DNA of 64,000 bases. It comes from Planctomycetota bacterium. Its GTDB lineage: Bacteria; Planctomycetota; Planctomycetia; Pirellulales; UBA1268. Under the pieces are notes generated by a model, which saw only the letters and a list, made by a program, of their open reading frames with translations, made no database searches and had not been told where the DNA came from. The translations under genes were made by a program, and so were the position numbers. Of this stretch, positions 26,097 through 35,589 are shown piece by piece. The stretch lies in assembly GCA_016872555.1 (NCBI GenBank), contig VGZO01000011.1:1-64000 (forward strand). Direction: 5' to 3'. Within the stretch, counting starts at the first letter, position 1. The number at the start of each line of letters is the position of its first letter.

Positions 26097-27395
26097 ATGA
26101 CCGACCGCTCGATCCGCAGCCGCTCGTTCGACGACCGCTCCACCCGGCGCCGGGTCCTGGCCCACGCCGCACGCGCCGCGCTCGGCGTCGGATTCCTCGA
26201 CACCGTGGCCGGGGCGACGCGCGGAGCGGTAGCGGCCGGGGGGAAGCCCGCCCACGCCAACGTCATCTGCCTGTTCATGAAGGGGGCGATGAGCCACATC
26301 GACACCTTCGATCCCAAGCCGGGGCGCGAGGAGCAGGGGGAGACGCGGACGATCGGCACGGCGGTTCCCGGGGTGAGTTTCGGCGCCGGCCTGCCGCGCC
26401 TCGCCGCGCTCGCCGACCGGCTGGCGATCGTCCGCAGCCTGTCGACCGAGACCGGCGCCCACGAGCCGGGCGTGTACACGATGCGCACCGCCTACGCGCC
26501 GCTGGGGAGCATCCAGCACCCCGCGCTTGGCGCCTGGGCGCTGCACGCCGCCGGAAAGCGCGCCGGCGACCTGCCGGGGTACGTCTTGGTGGGCAACGGC
26601 AACGAGCATCCCGGCGCCGGCTTCCTCGACCCCAAGCTCGCCCCGGTCCCCGTTGCCGACCCGAAGCTCGGCCTCGAGAACACGCGCCGGCCCGGCTACC
26701 TGTCGGAGAAGAACTTCGAGCGCCGGCTGGCGCTCGCCGACCGCATCGACCGCGACTTCCGCCGCGCCTACGCCGGCCCGCAGGTCGAGGCCTACAACCA
26801 GATGGTCCGCGAGGCCGTCCGCCTCCTCGGCAGCGACGACCTCGGCGCCTTCGACCTGTCGCGCGAGCCGGAGGGGATCCGCGAGCGCTACGGCGCCAGT
26901 GCCTTCGCCCAGGGCTGCCTTCTCGCCCGGCGACTCGTCGAGGCGGGCGTGCGGTTCGTGGAGGTCGAGTTCGGCGGCTGGGACATGCACCGTGAGCTGT
27001 TCGACGAGCTCCCCGCCAAGGCGGCGCAGCTTGACGGCGCGATGGCGACGCTGCTGACCGATCTCGAGGAGCGCGGCCTGGCCGCCGGGACGCTGGTGGT
27101 GCTGGTCTCGGAGTTCGGCCGGACGCCACGGATCAACGAGAACGCCGGCCGCGACCACCATCCGGGCGTGTTCTCCGCGGTCCTCGCCGGCCACGGGATC
27201 CGCGGCGGGGTCGTCCACGGGGCCAGCGACGAGCGCGGCCACTCGCCGGCGGCCGACGGCGTCAGCGTGGCCGATCTCAACACGACGATCGCTGCGGCGG
27301 CGGGGCTGCCCTTCGACCGCGAGTTCATCGCCCCCAATGGCCGCCCGTTCAAGATCGGCGGCGGCGGTAAGCCGATCGCGACCGTGCTGGCGTAG
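26097..27395 (+). CDS. DUF1501 (sulfatase-like fold) secreted protein
   Basis: A 432-residue protein with a Tat-like start (STRRRVLAHAARAALGVGFLD). It carries the DUF1501 signatures CLFMKGAMSHIDTFDPKPG, GCLLARRLVEAGVRFVEVEFGGWDMH, LVVLVSEFGRTPRINENAGRDHH (probable metal ligands) and the terminal GRPFKIGGGGKPI. It forms a standard planctomycete pair with the DUF1549/DUF1553 gene just upstream. The two DUF1501 proteins of this window differ strongly in the last third, so they are not recent duplicates. Confidence 0.9.
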   Translation: MTDRSIRSRSFDDRSTRRRVLAHAARAALGVGFLDTVAGATRGAVAAGGKPAHANVICLFMKGAMSHIDTFDPKPGREEQGETRTIGTAVPGVSFGAGLPRLAALADRLAIVRSLSTETGAHEPGVYTMRTAYAPLGSIQHPALGAWALHAAGKRAGDLPGYVLVGNGNEHPGAGFLDPKLAPVPVADPKLGLENTRRPGYLSEKNFERRLALADRIDRDFRRAYAGPQVEAYNQMVREAVRLLGSDDLGAFDLSREPEGIRERYGASAFAQGCLLARRLVEAGVRFVEVEFGGWDMHRELFDELPAKAAQLDGAMATLLTDLEERGLAAGTLVVLVSEFGRTPRINENAGRDHHPGVFSAVLAGHGIRGGVVHGASDERGHSPAADGVSVADLNTTIAAAAGLPFDREFIAPNGRPFKIGGGGKPIATVLA

Positions 27396-27547
27396 CCGGC
27401 CCGGGACTGCGGCGGAATCTGGGCAAAAGACCGCTGGCTTTGCCGGCGCCTCTCGTGGTAGAGCGTGCGGTCGCGGTCGCCCGTCTCTCAATCCGTACCG
27501 GGATGCGGCCGATCCAACCACCGGACGAGTCCCCAGGGAGAGACCTG

Positions 27548-27982
27548 ATGGCCAGCCGCAAGTCGTCGAAGAAGTCGATCACCCAGCAGGCCGTCGGTCT
27601 GGCCACGATGGGAATGCCGGCACCGGTCCAGAAGGTCGCCACCAGCCGCTGGGGGACGCGGCTCCTGATCCTGGCGATCCCGATCCTCCTTGCCACTGGC
27701 GTGCTCTCGATCCGCTGGGTCAACGGGCTGCCCAGCTTCTCCTTCAACGCCGACCGCGCCGCGGTCGTCGGCCAGCAGGTGGAATCCGAGGCCCGTCGCG
27801 CCGCGGCCCAGTTTGCCTCCCGACAAGGCTACGCCCAGCCGGGCGTGCCGCAGCAGTCCTTCGCGCCACCGGCGCAGTACCAGACCTACCAACCGGCACC
27901 GGCGCCGCAGCAGGCCTACCCTGTCTACCAGGCCACTCCTCAGCCACAGGCAACGCAGCAGTATTACCCTGCCTACCGCTGA
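27548..27982 (+). CDS. Small single-pass membrane protein with Gln/Pro/Tyr-rich tail
   Basis: A 144-residue protein: a basic Ser/Lys-rich N-terminus (MASRKSSKKSITQQ), one membrane segment (LLILAIPILLATGVLSI), and from about residue 97 a low-complexity Gln/Pro/Tyr/Ala tail made of loose repeats such as QQSFAPPAQYQTYQP, QQAYPVYQ and QQYYPAYR. ATG 27548 is preceded by GGGAGAGACCTG. I recognise no family. The tail may be periplasmic and sticky; two palindromic elements follow the stop codon. Confidence 0.65.
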   Translation: MASRKSSKKSITQQAVGLATMGMPAPVQKVATSRWGTRLLILAIPILLATGVLSIRWVNGLPSFSFNADRAAVVGQQVESEARRAAAQFASRQGYAQPGVPQQSFAPPAQYQTYQPAPAPQQAYPVYQATPQPQATQQYYPAYR

Positions 27983-27993
27983 TCTAGCTTTCC

Positions 27994-28101
27994 GTGGACA
28001 AAGCCATCCCTGGCCTTTGTCCACTCAGGCGACCGCGGGAAACGCCAAGGGTTTCCCGGGTCGCCGTCGGCCGCATCCCGCGGCCGATCCTCGCTGTCCA
28101 T
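27994..28101 (+). repeat. 107-bp palindromic element, copy A
   Basis: It starts 11 bp after the preceding stop codon with GTGGACAAAG, whose complement CTTTGTCCAC follows 11 nt later (10-bp hairpin). Over its first 96 bases it differs from the copy inside the gene at 53057-56407 at only six positions (94% identity). One extra base near the end makes it 108 bp. Confidence 0.8.
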
Positions 28102-28157
28102 GGACAAAGCCATCTGAGGCCAGTGTCCACTCAGTAGACCGCGGGAAACGCCAAGGG
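28100..28157 (+). repeat. Partial palindromic element, copy A'
   Basis: It repeats the first ~58 bases of copy A directly behind it (ATGGACAAAGCC ... GTGTCCAC ... GCGGGAAACGCCAAGGG), then stops. The hairpin is imperfect here. It lies in the 239-bp gap before the Xaa-Pro aminopeptidase gene. Confidence 0.65.
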
Positions 28158-28221
28158 CGATGGGCTACGATCTCACCAGCGGGGTGAGGGAATCCCCGCG
28201 CGACACGACGGGGGGCCCGCC

Positions 28222-29511
28222 ATGCGGCACGCACCGATCGACGCCGCGCTGTTCTGCGTCAACCGCGACCGGCTGCGGGCCCTGCTCCCGCCGCGGAGCG
28301 TGGTGGTCGTCCACGCCGCCGACGTGCTGCCGACCAACGGCGACGGCACGCTCCGCCTCGCCCCCGCCGCCGATCTGTTCTGGCTGACGGGCATCGAGCA
28401 GGAGGAGAGCGTGCTGGTGCTCGCGCCCGACGCGATCGATCCGGCCCAGCGCCAGATCCTGTTCATCCGCCAGCCCAACGAACTGCTGGCGACGTGGGAG
28501 GGGGAAAAACTCTCCAAGGAGAAGGCCACGGCGATCTCCGCGATCGCCAAGGTGCGCTGGCTGACCGAGCTGCCGACCGTGCTCCACGGATTGCTCTGCG
28601 ACTGCGACCGGGTGTGGATCGATTCCAACGAGCACGAGCGCTCGAGCACCGAGATCGAACCGCGCGACCTGCGGCTGGCGCGGGATCTGATGCACCGCTA
28701 CCCGCTCCACCGCTACGAGCGGCTTCAGCCCGTGATGCGCGGCTTGCGCGCGGCGAAGTCCGACATCGAGATCGACCTCGTGCGCCAGGCGATCGATATC
28801 ACCGCCGCCGGGCTGTCGCGCGTCCTCGCAGCGCTCCGCCCCGGCGTGATGGAATACGAACTGGAGGCGGAGCTCGTCGGCGAGTTCACCCGGCGGCGAG
28901 CGCGGATGGCCTACGAGCCGATCATCGGGTCGGGGAAGAACGCCTGCGTGCTCCACTACCTCGACAACGACCAGGAGTGCCGCTCCGGCGACCTGGTGCT
29001 GATCGACGTCGGCGCCAACTACGGCAATTACGCCGCCGACCTGACGCGCACCTATCCGGTCAGTGGCCGATTCACCGCGCGGCAGCGCGCCGTCTACGAC
29101 GCCGTGAAGCGGGTCTTCGACCGGGCCGTCGCCCGGACCACCGTCGGCACGCGGATTCGCGACTGGAAGCGCGCCGCCCAGATCGACATGGCCGACGAAC
29201 TGGTCGGGCTGGGGCTGATCACGGCCGAGGAGCGCGCCGGCGACTCGGCCGAGGAGCCCGCCTGCCGCCGCTATTTCATGCACGGCCTGGGCCACTCGCT
29301 CGGCCTCGGTGTCCACGACCTCGCCCCGCAGGACGGCCCGCTGGCCGCCGGCTGGATCATGACGGTCGAGCCGGGGCTGTACATTCCCGAGGAGGGGATC
29401 GGCGTCCGCCTCGAGAACGACATCCTCGTCACCGAGCAGGGCCCGATCGATCTCTGCAGCCACGTGCCGATGGACGCCGACGAGATCGAGCGCCTCCTCG
29501 CGGCCCGCTGA
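28222..29511 (+). CDS. Xaa-Pro aminopeptidase (M24B)
   Basis: A 429-residue creatinase-fold metallopeptidase. The N-terminal domain includes DLFWLTGIEQEESVLVL. The catalytic domain supplies the metal ligands: the Asp pair in LIDVGANYGNYAADLTRTY, His in GLGHSLGLGVHD, and Glu in TVEPGLYIPEEG and RLENDILVT. It removes N-terminal residues preceding Pro, in the cytoplasm (no signal peptide). Length and motif order match E. coli PepP. Confidence 0.93.
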   Translation: MRHAPIDAALFCVNRDRLRALLPPRSVVVVHAADVLPTNGDGTLRLAPAADLFWLTGIEQEESVLVLAPDAIDPAQRQILFIRQPNELLATWEGEKLSKEKATAISAIAKVRWLTELPTVLHGLLCDCDRVWIDSNEHERSSTEIEPRDLRLARDLMHRYPLHRYERLQPVMRGLRAAKSDIEIDLVRQAIDITAAGLSRVLAALRPGVMEYELEAELVGEFTRRRARMAYEPIIGSGKNACVLHYLDNDQECRSGDLVLIDVGANYGNYAADLTRTYPVSGRFTARQRAVYDAVKRVFDRAVARTTVGTRIRDWKRAAQIDMADELVGLGLITAEERAGDSAEEPACRRYFMHGLGHSLGLGVHDLAPQDGPLAAGWIMTVEPGLYIPEEGIGVRLENDILVTEQGPIDLCSHVPMDADEIERLLAAR

Positions 29512-29560
29512 TGGCCGCCGGGCCCGGCGCACCGCGTCGCCACACGGCAGTGCCGATCGC

Positions 29561-29566
29561 TATACT
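29561..29566 (+). promoter_or_regulatory. Candidate -10 element (TATACT) for the FKBP gene
   Basis: TATACT lies 64 bp before the FKBP start codon within GATCGCTATACTCGCC. The hexamer matches the elements proposed at 7960 and 59629. No clear -35 box is seen, so this rests on the hexamer and position alone. Confidence 0.3.
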
Positions 29567-29629
29567 CGCCACCGGCTGGGAGGGCCCCGTCGGGGTCGGT
29601 CACCGGCCGCCCCCGTGGAGCCCTTTCCG

Positions 29630-30100
29630 ATGCGCTTCGCCGCCTCCCTCCTGCTCGCCTCCCTGCTCCTCTTCCCGGAGACCGCCGTGCACGCCGCCGA
29701 CGCCGAAGTTCCCCATCCGTCGCTGCCCGAAGGCGCCGGGAAGATCGATGCCGACGCCCTCAAGACCTTCACCGCGACTCCGTCCGGTCTGCAATACCGC
29801 GTCCTCCGCAAGGGAACCGGGATTTCTCCGAAGTCGAGCAGCACCGTCAAGGTCCACTACCACGGCTGGCTCGACGACGGGAAGGTGTTCGACAGCTCCT
29901 ACAAGCGCCGCGAGTCGATCGAGTTCCCGCTCTCCGGCGTGATCCCTGGGTGGACCGAGGGGATGCAGCTTGTCGGTAAGGGGGGCATGATCGAGCTGCT
30001 CATCCCGGCGAAGCTCGGCTACGGCAAGCGCGGCGCCCCGCCGGTGATCCCGCCCGACGCCACGCTCCACTTCCTCGTCGAGTTGCTCGAAGTCAGGTGA
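29630..30100 (+). CDS. FKBP-type peptidyl-prolyl cis-trans isomerase, exported
   Basis: A 156-residue protein with signal peptide (FAASLLLASLLLFPETAVHA) and a complete FKBP domain: SGLQYRVLRKGTG, VKVHYHGWLDDGKVFDSSYKR, the PLSGVIPGWTEGMQLVGKGG core and LGYGKRGAPPVIPPDATLHFLVELLEV. It would speed proline isomerisation during folding of exported proteins. ATG 29630 has GGAG 9 nt upstream, which decides against the in-frame GTG at 29615. Confidence 0.92.
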   Translation: MRFAASLLLASLLLFPETAVHAADAEVPHPSLPEGAGKIDADALKTFTATPSGLQYRVLRKGTGISPKSSSTVKVHYHGWLDDGKVFDSSYKRRESIEFPLSGVIPGWTEGMQLVGKGGMIELLIPAKLGYGKRGAPPVIPPDATLHFLVELLEVR

Positions 30101-30125
30101 TTCGGCCGCCGTCCGGCGGGACACG

Positions 30126-33100
30126 TCACGGCGATTCGACCGTGATAGCGATCACGATCGGCGCCGTGCCGTCGGGACCCTTGAGCAGTTCCAACCGGGC
30201 CACGGGCTCCGCCCGCTTCGGTTCGACGCGCACCGTGCGCACCTGGCGTCCGCCGAGGTCGGCGGCGAACGTGCTCTGCGGCACGTCGACGCGGCGGATG
30301 TAGTCGGCGACGTGCTCGCCGTTGACCAGCGGATGGTCCTCGGTCGCCCCGTCGTCGTAGACGATCCGCACGATCATGCTCGTCGAGCCCGTGCCGATCG
30401 CGGGGAATCCCCAGCCGGCGATCCCGCCGAGCAGATGAATCGCCCGCGCCGGCCCACCGACGGGCACCGTCACGCTCCGCGGCATCTTCGGCGGCAGGTA
30501 GCCCTGCGGACCATTGAGCATGACGACGTTGGGGAGCGTGTCCCCCTGCGGGTCGACGAGGTGAAACGGGACGCCGCCGTAGGTCTTCGGCGCCCAGTCG
30601 GGAAACACGAGCCGCTCGACCGGGTTCTCCGAGGCGTAGAACAGCCCCCGGGTGCTGACCGCCGTCGCCACGGGCCCCAACGGCAGTGGCACGAATTTCC
30701 CGCGCGCGGTGAGGAACGCCAGCAAATCGGCGATCCCGGCGGCCGGGATCTGTTTCTCGAACCCGACGGGCATCAGGGAATTGGGCGACGGCTGAAAGGC
30801 CTCGATCTCGTCGCGCTGGATCGGGTGCCGCTTCCCCTCGGCGTCGACGATCTCGATCGCCGTCCGGCTCTCGGCGGCAAGTAACCCCGTCACCACGCGA
30901 CCGTCGTCGGTGGCGACGGTGTAGGCGCGGAAGTTGCCCTCCACCGAACGGTTCGGATCGAGGAGGTGGACGAGCAGCTCCTGCGGTGGATGGACGGCCA
31001 TCCCGGTGAGGTCGGGTCCCACCTGGCCCCCTTCCCCCGAATGCCTGTGGCACTTGGCACACTGCTGCGCGAAGACTCCCTTGCCGCGCGCGACGTCGCC
31101 CCCCGCGAGCACCACCGGCAGCACCTCGTCGATCACCTTCTGCCGGTCGGCGTCGGCCAGGCCACCCGCCTTGGCAAGCGCCTTCCGCGCCCGGTCGCGG
31201 AAGCGCCGGTCGGGGTTTTCCGAGAGCGTGCTGCGCTCGACCAAGGGGATGTCGCCGGCGGCGAGCTTGCCTCCCTCCATCCGTTCGACGATCCGCTGGG
31301 CGCCGTCGCGGGCCGCGAGCACCCCGCGCACCGCCGCTTCCCGGACCGCGGGGGTGAAGCCGCCGAGACGGTCGAGGAGCGCGGGGATCGCCTCCGGAGC
31401 CTGCGACCGCGCCGCCGCGGTCACCAGCAGCGCCGCCAACTGGGGGCTCGTGCGCCCGCCGGTGCGCGTGAGCAGCTCCTCGACGACCGCCGCGTCGGCC
31501 GGGCGCAGCGCGACCAGCCGTTCGGCCGCGTCGCCACGGTCGGCGTCGCTCCCCGATCCGTCGATCACCGCGACCAGCGCCCGGCTGATCGACTCGACGT
31601 GGGCGTCGAGGACGTCGCTGCCGGTGCGCTGCACGAACGTCACCAGCTGCCCCTGTGCCGCCGGCGGCAGGCGCTCGACGAGCCGGGCGATCGCGGCGCT
31701 GGCGGCGGCGTCGAAGGCGAGCCCCGTGCCCCGCGGCCAACCGCGCGCGAGCCCGGCCAGGCAGGCCCCGGCCTCGTCGGCCGGCGCCTGCTCGAGGCCG
31801 ATGACGATCCGGTTGACCAAGGCGCCGTCACCCCCGCGGGCGACATGTTCACTGACGCGCTCGACCAGCGCGAGCTTCCGCGGCGACGGCGCGACGGCCG
31901 GCTCGTCGGCGACGACCGCCGCCAGGGCGGCCACGGCGGCGGCCGCGGGCAGATGCGCCGCCTTGGGCACCGTGCCGAGCAGCCACGGGAGGACGTCGCC
32001 GGCATGCACGGCCGCCGCAGCGGTCGCCGCATCGGCGAGGACCGGATCGGCGAGCGTGCCTGGTTGGGCGAGAAGCCGGCGCACCAGCTCCCCGGCCAGC
32101 GGCGACGACGGGCACTCCGAGAGCATCTCGAGCAGCGCCAGACGCACCAGCGGCGTGCGATCGGCGCCGACTTCGGCCCGGTCGACCGCCACGAGCGTCG
32201 CCTCGTCGCGCGGCAGCACGCGAAGGGCGGTGGCCCGCACCCCGGCCGACGGATGCCCCAGCGCCCCACGGGCGGCGTCGAGAGCGCCCAGATCGGTGCC
32301 GGGGCCGGCGAGCACACCGAGCGATGACATCGTCCACAGGGCGTGAATCGCCGCCGGATCGAGGCCGATCGCGTCGATCGAGCGCGCCTGGACCAACCCG
32401 ATCAGGGCCGGCACGGCGGTGGCGGCGTCGCTGCGGGTCACCAAGGCCCGCTGCGCGCGCTCGCGCCAAAACATGTTGTCGTCGCGGAGCCCGGCGACGA
32501 GCGCCGCGACGTCTGGCCGCACCGGTGGTGCCGCCGGCGGCTGGCCGACGAGCCGCGCGGGGCCGACGCGCCAGATCCGCCCGTGCGTCTTGTCGCGGAG
32601 CGGCGTCTGGTAGGCGTTGCCCTTGCCGTTCTCGAAGCCGGCGGGCGTGGGATTGTGCTGGACGATGTAGTTGTACCAGTCGATCACCCACACGACCCCG
32701 TCGGGACCGACCTCGGCCTGGATCGGCGCCGACCATTCGTCGTCGCTGGCGACGAGGTTCCAGGCCATCCGGCTGCGGAAGCCGGCACCGACGGGCTGGA
32801 GCTGGAACGTGGCGACGACATGGCCGGTCGGCTCGCAGACGAACGCCGCGCGGTTCCAAAACTCCGCGGGGAAGGCGCGCGCCGTATAGAGCCGATGCCC
32901 GGCGGCGGCGGTGAACCGGCCATGGTGGTCGACCTGACGGATCGGCGCCACGCCGTCGCCGCGCGGGGCGAGCTCCATCTTCGGCGTCCCGGCGATCCCG
33001 CCGAGCGTCGTCGCGCTCCAGCCGCGGACGCGCTCGTAGACCCGCGCCGGGAGCGGCATGTGCTCGCTGGGGTTGCCGTTGGCCGTCGAGCCGAAGACAA

Positions 33101-34595
33101 GTCCCTCCTCGCTGAAACCGAAACCCCAGGAGTTGTTGTTGGTGCTGCGGAGGAACTCGAGCTTCGACCCGTCGGGCAGGAACCGGAAGAACCCCTGCCC
33201 GAAGCGCAGCTTCTCCCCGCCGACCTCCCCCTCGAAGCCGGAGTAGCCGACCATCCCGTAGACCCAGCCGTCGAAGCCCCAGGTGAGGTTGCTGGGGCCG
33301 GAGTGGGTGTCGCGCGTGCCCCAGCCGGTGAACAGCTCGCGGCGGATCTCGGCGCGGCCGTCGCCGTCGCCGTCCTCGAGATACAGCATCGACGGCACCT
33401 GGGCGACGATGAAGCCACGGCCGTGGTGGAGCAGACTGGTGGGGATCGACAGCCCCTCGGCATAGACCGTGCGGGCATCGGCGCGGCCGTCGCCATCGGT
33501 GTCGGTGAGCATCACGATCCGGTCGCGCCCGACGCCCTCGCCGGGCAGGACGATGTCGTTGGGGTAGTCGACGCTCTCGATGACCATCAGCCGCCCCGTC
33601 GTGTCGAACGCCAGCGCCAGCGGCTTGGCGGCGAGGAGCGGCTCGGCGGCGTACAGGCCGACGGCAAAGCCCTCGGGGGTGATCGCGTGGCGGCGCGATT
33701 CCTCGGGGTCGAGCGCCTGCTGCATCGTGGTCTTCGGCTCGAGCTGCTTGCCCCACTGCGAGGCATCGGGGTCGTAGAACGGCACCTTGGCCGACTCATA
33801 GGTGAACGGCGCCAGCCCGGCGGCGGCACGGGTCACCACCGGATGGTCGACATACGGCCCCGCCGCCGCCGGATCGGTGCCGGCGGCGAAACGGATCCCG
33901 CGCTCGACGAGGTTGTGGAACCCGGGGTGGCTCCAGGTGCGCTCGTCGTGGCCCCAGGCGGTGTAGAACACGCGCCCCTTGCCTTCGGTGCGGACCCACG
34001 TCCACGGCTCGCGGTGATCCCCCTCGACGCGCTCCTCGAGGACGGTGCAGCCGCGCGGGTTGTGGCGCGTGTGGACGTAGGTCTCGTCGAAGCTCGAGAA
34101 CCCCTGGAAGCCCTTCATGATCGGGTGGTCGGGGGCGACCGACTCGGTGCGAAACTCGGTCGCGCCGTGCTTTTGGAATTGCGCCCCGACGAGGTCGACC
34201 CAGGCTGGCGAGTTGCGGAAGCAGTAGCTGGCGCAGTGGAGCGGCACGAGCCCCTTGCCGTCGCGGACGAAGTCGAGCAGCGCCGCTTCGCGGGCCGGGG
34301 GAAGCTCGTCGATGTTGGCGTACACGGCGAGGACGTCGTAGGCCGCGAGCGTCGCCGGCGCGAGGTCGTCGAGGTTTTCGGTGTAGACCAGCTCAATCCC
34401 ACGCGCGGCGAGAACCGGCTCGAGCTGGGCATGGCGCTCGGTGGGCGCGTGGTGCCCCTGGTCGCCGAGGAACAACACGCGGATCGGCGCTGCCGGGGCG
34501 GCGCCGGCGCTGCCGGCGGGCCCTGCGACGAGGGCCAGCGTGGCGGCAAGCGCTCCGATCACGGACGACGTGGCACGGGGGGGGGAGACGGGCAT
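30126..34595 (-). CDS. 1,489-residue ThuA - dehydrogenase - HEAT - cytochrome c fusion, exported
   Basis: Domains in order: signal peptide (VIGALAATLALVAGPAGSAGA); ThuA-like domain at about residues 35-245 (RVLFLGDQGHH, FVRDGKGLVPLHCASYCF, RVFYTAWGHDERTW); membrane-bound dehydrogenase propeller at about 300-700 with TDTDGDGRAD and EDGDGDGRAEI turns; a long HEAT-like helical section; a c-type heme site CAKCHRHSGEGGQVGPDLTG near 1179 with its LMPVGFEKQI tail; and a C-terminal jelly-roll-like domain from about 1300 that resembles carbohydrate-binding modules. ThuA proteins act in trehalose or sucrose oxidation, so a periplasmic sugar oxidase role is likely but inferred. The start at ATG 34595 is set by the signal peptide. 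Confidence 0.87.
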   Translation of the reverse strand: MPVSPPRATSSVIGALAATLALVAGPAGSAGAAPAAPIRVLFLGDQGHHAPTERHAQLEPVLAARGIELVYTENLDDLAPATLAAYDVLAVYANIDELPPAREAALLDFVRDGKGLVPLHCASYCFRNSPAWVDLVGAQFQKHGATEFRTESVAPDHPIMKGFQGFSSFDETYVHTRHNPRGCTVLEERVEGDHREPWTWVRTEGKGRVFYTAWGHDERTWSHPGFHNLVERGIRFAAGTDPAAAGPYVDHPVVTRAAAGLAPFTYESAKVPFYDPDASQWGKQLEPKTTMQQALDPEESRRHAITPEGFAVGLYAAEPLLAAKPLALAFDTTGRLMVIESVDYPNDIVLPGEGVGRDRIVMLTDTDGDGRADARTVYAEGLSIPTSLLHHGRGFIVAQVPSMLYLEDGDGDGRAEIRRELFTGWGTRDTHSGPSNLTWGFDGWVYGMVGYSGFEGEVGGEKLRFGQGFFRFLPDGSKLEFLRSTNNNSWGFGFSEEGLVFGSTANGNPSEHMPLPARVYERVRGWSATTLGGIAGTPKMELAPRGDGVAPIRQVDHHGRFTAAAGHRLYTARAFPAEFWNRAAFVCEPTGHVVATFQLQPVGAGFRSRMAWNLVASDDEWSAPIQAEVGPDGVVWVIDWYNYIVQHNPTPAGFENGKGNAYQTPLRDKTHGRIWRVGPARLVGQPPAAPPVRPDVAALVAGLRDDNMFWRERAQRALVTRSDAATAVPALIGLVQARSIDAIGLDPAAIHALWTMSSLGVLAGPGTDLGALDAARGALGHPSAGVRATALRVLPRDEATLVAVDRAEVGADRTPLVRLALLEMLSECPSSPLAGELVRRLLAQPGTLADPVLADAATAAAAVHAGDVLPWLLGTVPKAAHLPAAAAVAALAAVVADEPAVAPSPRKLALVERVSEHVARGGDGALVNRIVIGLEQAPADEAGACLAGLARGWPRGTGLAFDAAASAAIARLVERLPPAAQGQLVTFVQRTGSDVLDAHVESISRALVAVIDGSGSDADRGDAAERLVALRPADAAVVEELLTRTGGRTSPQLAALLVTAAARSQAPEAIPALLDRLGGFTPAVREAAVRGVLAARDGAQRIVERMEGGKLAAGDIPLVERSTLSENPDRRFRDRARKALAKAGGLADADRQKVIDEVLPVVLAGGDVARGKGVFAQQCAKCHRHSGEGGQVGPDLTGMAVHPPQELLVHLLDPNRSVEGNFRAYTVATDDGRVVTGLLAAESRTAIEIVDAEGKRHPIQRDEIEAFQPSPNSLMPVGFEKQIPAAGIADLLAFLTARGKFVPLPLGPVATAVSTRGLFYASENPVERLVFPDWAPKTYGGVPFHLVDPQGDTLPNVVMLNGPQGYLPPKMPRSVTVPVGGPARAIHLLGGIAGWGFPAIGTGSTSMIVRIVYDDGATEDHPLVNGEHVADYIRRVDVPQSTFAADLGGRQVRTVRVEPKRAEPVARLELLKGPDGTAPIVIAITVESP

Positions 34596-34775
34596 GCGCT
34601 CTGGCTCCGGGGCCCGTGGACCCACGGGCCGAGCCGGCGATAATACCAGGACGATCTCCTCCCTCCGGCCTCGCGACCGCGGCAGCACGTGGCGGAGGGC
34701 ATGCCCACGTCCCATGTGCTATTCTCTCCGCCGGCGTCACGGGCCCGACTCGAATCCCGAACACCGGAGCCAATC

Positions 34776-35576
34776 ATGCGCCGTTGCGTGATCGCACTCG
34801 CCCTGGCCCTCACGGCCACGCTTGTCCGCGGCGACGACTGGACGCCGCCGGAGAATCCCGACCCGACCGCGATCCTCCGCGAAGCCGAAGCCGACACCCG
34901 CGCGAAGCGCTACGACCGCGCCTTGGCGAAGCACGTTTGGTACCACGACCACGCGCTCGAGTTCGATCAAGGCCAGACCGGGGTCAGGCTGTCGTTCGCG
35001 TTGTCGAGTTGGCTGACCTTGGCCGAGCAGTACCCACCGGCGCTGGTGACGCTCCGGCAGGCCCGCGATGCGGCCGGGCAACGGGCGGTCGCCGGGGGGG
35101 AGCGACTGGGGGCATTCGCCGCGTTTCAGGAGTTTGCGGCGCTCAACGACAAGCTCGACGAACGGGCCGAGACGCGGAAGCTGTTCGAGACGCTCGACCA
35201 ACTCGCTCCCGAGCAGGCGGCCGCGGTGTTCGGGATTGCCCGGCGGTCACTGATCGACGCCAAGGCCCACGCGCTCCTCGCCAAATACGTCTCGCCGAAA
35301 AGCGACGTCGCGCAGATGAAGCAGATGCTCGCGCTCAACCAAAAAATGGCCAAGGAGAACAATCAGTTCGGCCCGGAGCTCGTGCGGTTCGCGAGGCAGA
35401 CCTTCATCAGCGACGCGGCCACGCTGGTCGCGATCCTCGCCGTCAATGGACGCAAGGCCGAAGCCGAGGAGGTGGCGGAGAGCGTGCGTGGTTCGCTCGA
35501 CGACCGCGCGTTCCACGGCGCTCTCGACAAGGCACTCGAAGGGACGTTCCCGCCCGAGTTTCCTGCGCGTTCCTGA
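34776..35576 (+). CDS. Exported helical protein of unknown function
   Basis: A 266-residue protein with signal peptide (VIALALALTATLVRG). The mature part is alpha-helical with TPR-like spacing (ILREAEADTRAKRYDRALAKHVWYHDHALE, then AFAAFQEFAALNDKLDERAETRKLFETLDQLAPEQA). No catalytic motif is visible. It would act as a scaffold or binding protein in the periplasm. ATG 34776 follows CCGGAGCC. It converges with the oxidoreductase gene, the two stop codons lying 13 bp apart. Confidence 0.65.
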   Translation: MRRCVIALALALTATLVRGDDWTPPENPDPTAILREAEADTRAKRYDRALAKHVWYHDHALEFDQGQTGVRLSFALSSWLTLAEQYPPALVTLRQARDAAGQRAVAGGERLGAFAAFQEFAALNDKLDERAETRKLFETLDQLAPEQAAAVFGIARRSLIDAKAHALLAKYVSPKSDVAQMKQMLALNQKMAKENNQFGPELVRFARQTFISDAATLVAILAVNGRKAEAEEVAESVRGSLDDRAFHGALDKALEGTFPPEFPARS

Positions 35577-35589
35577 AGCGGCGGTCAGC

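Noticed and set aside
34680-34775. tRNA-like 3' half (ACTCGAATCCCG ... GGAGCCA)
   Set aside because: The T-arm stem does not pair properly and there is no acceptor or anticodon stem upstream; it is the leader of the exported helical protein gene.
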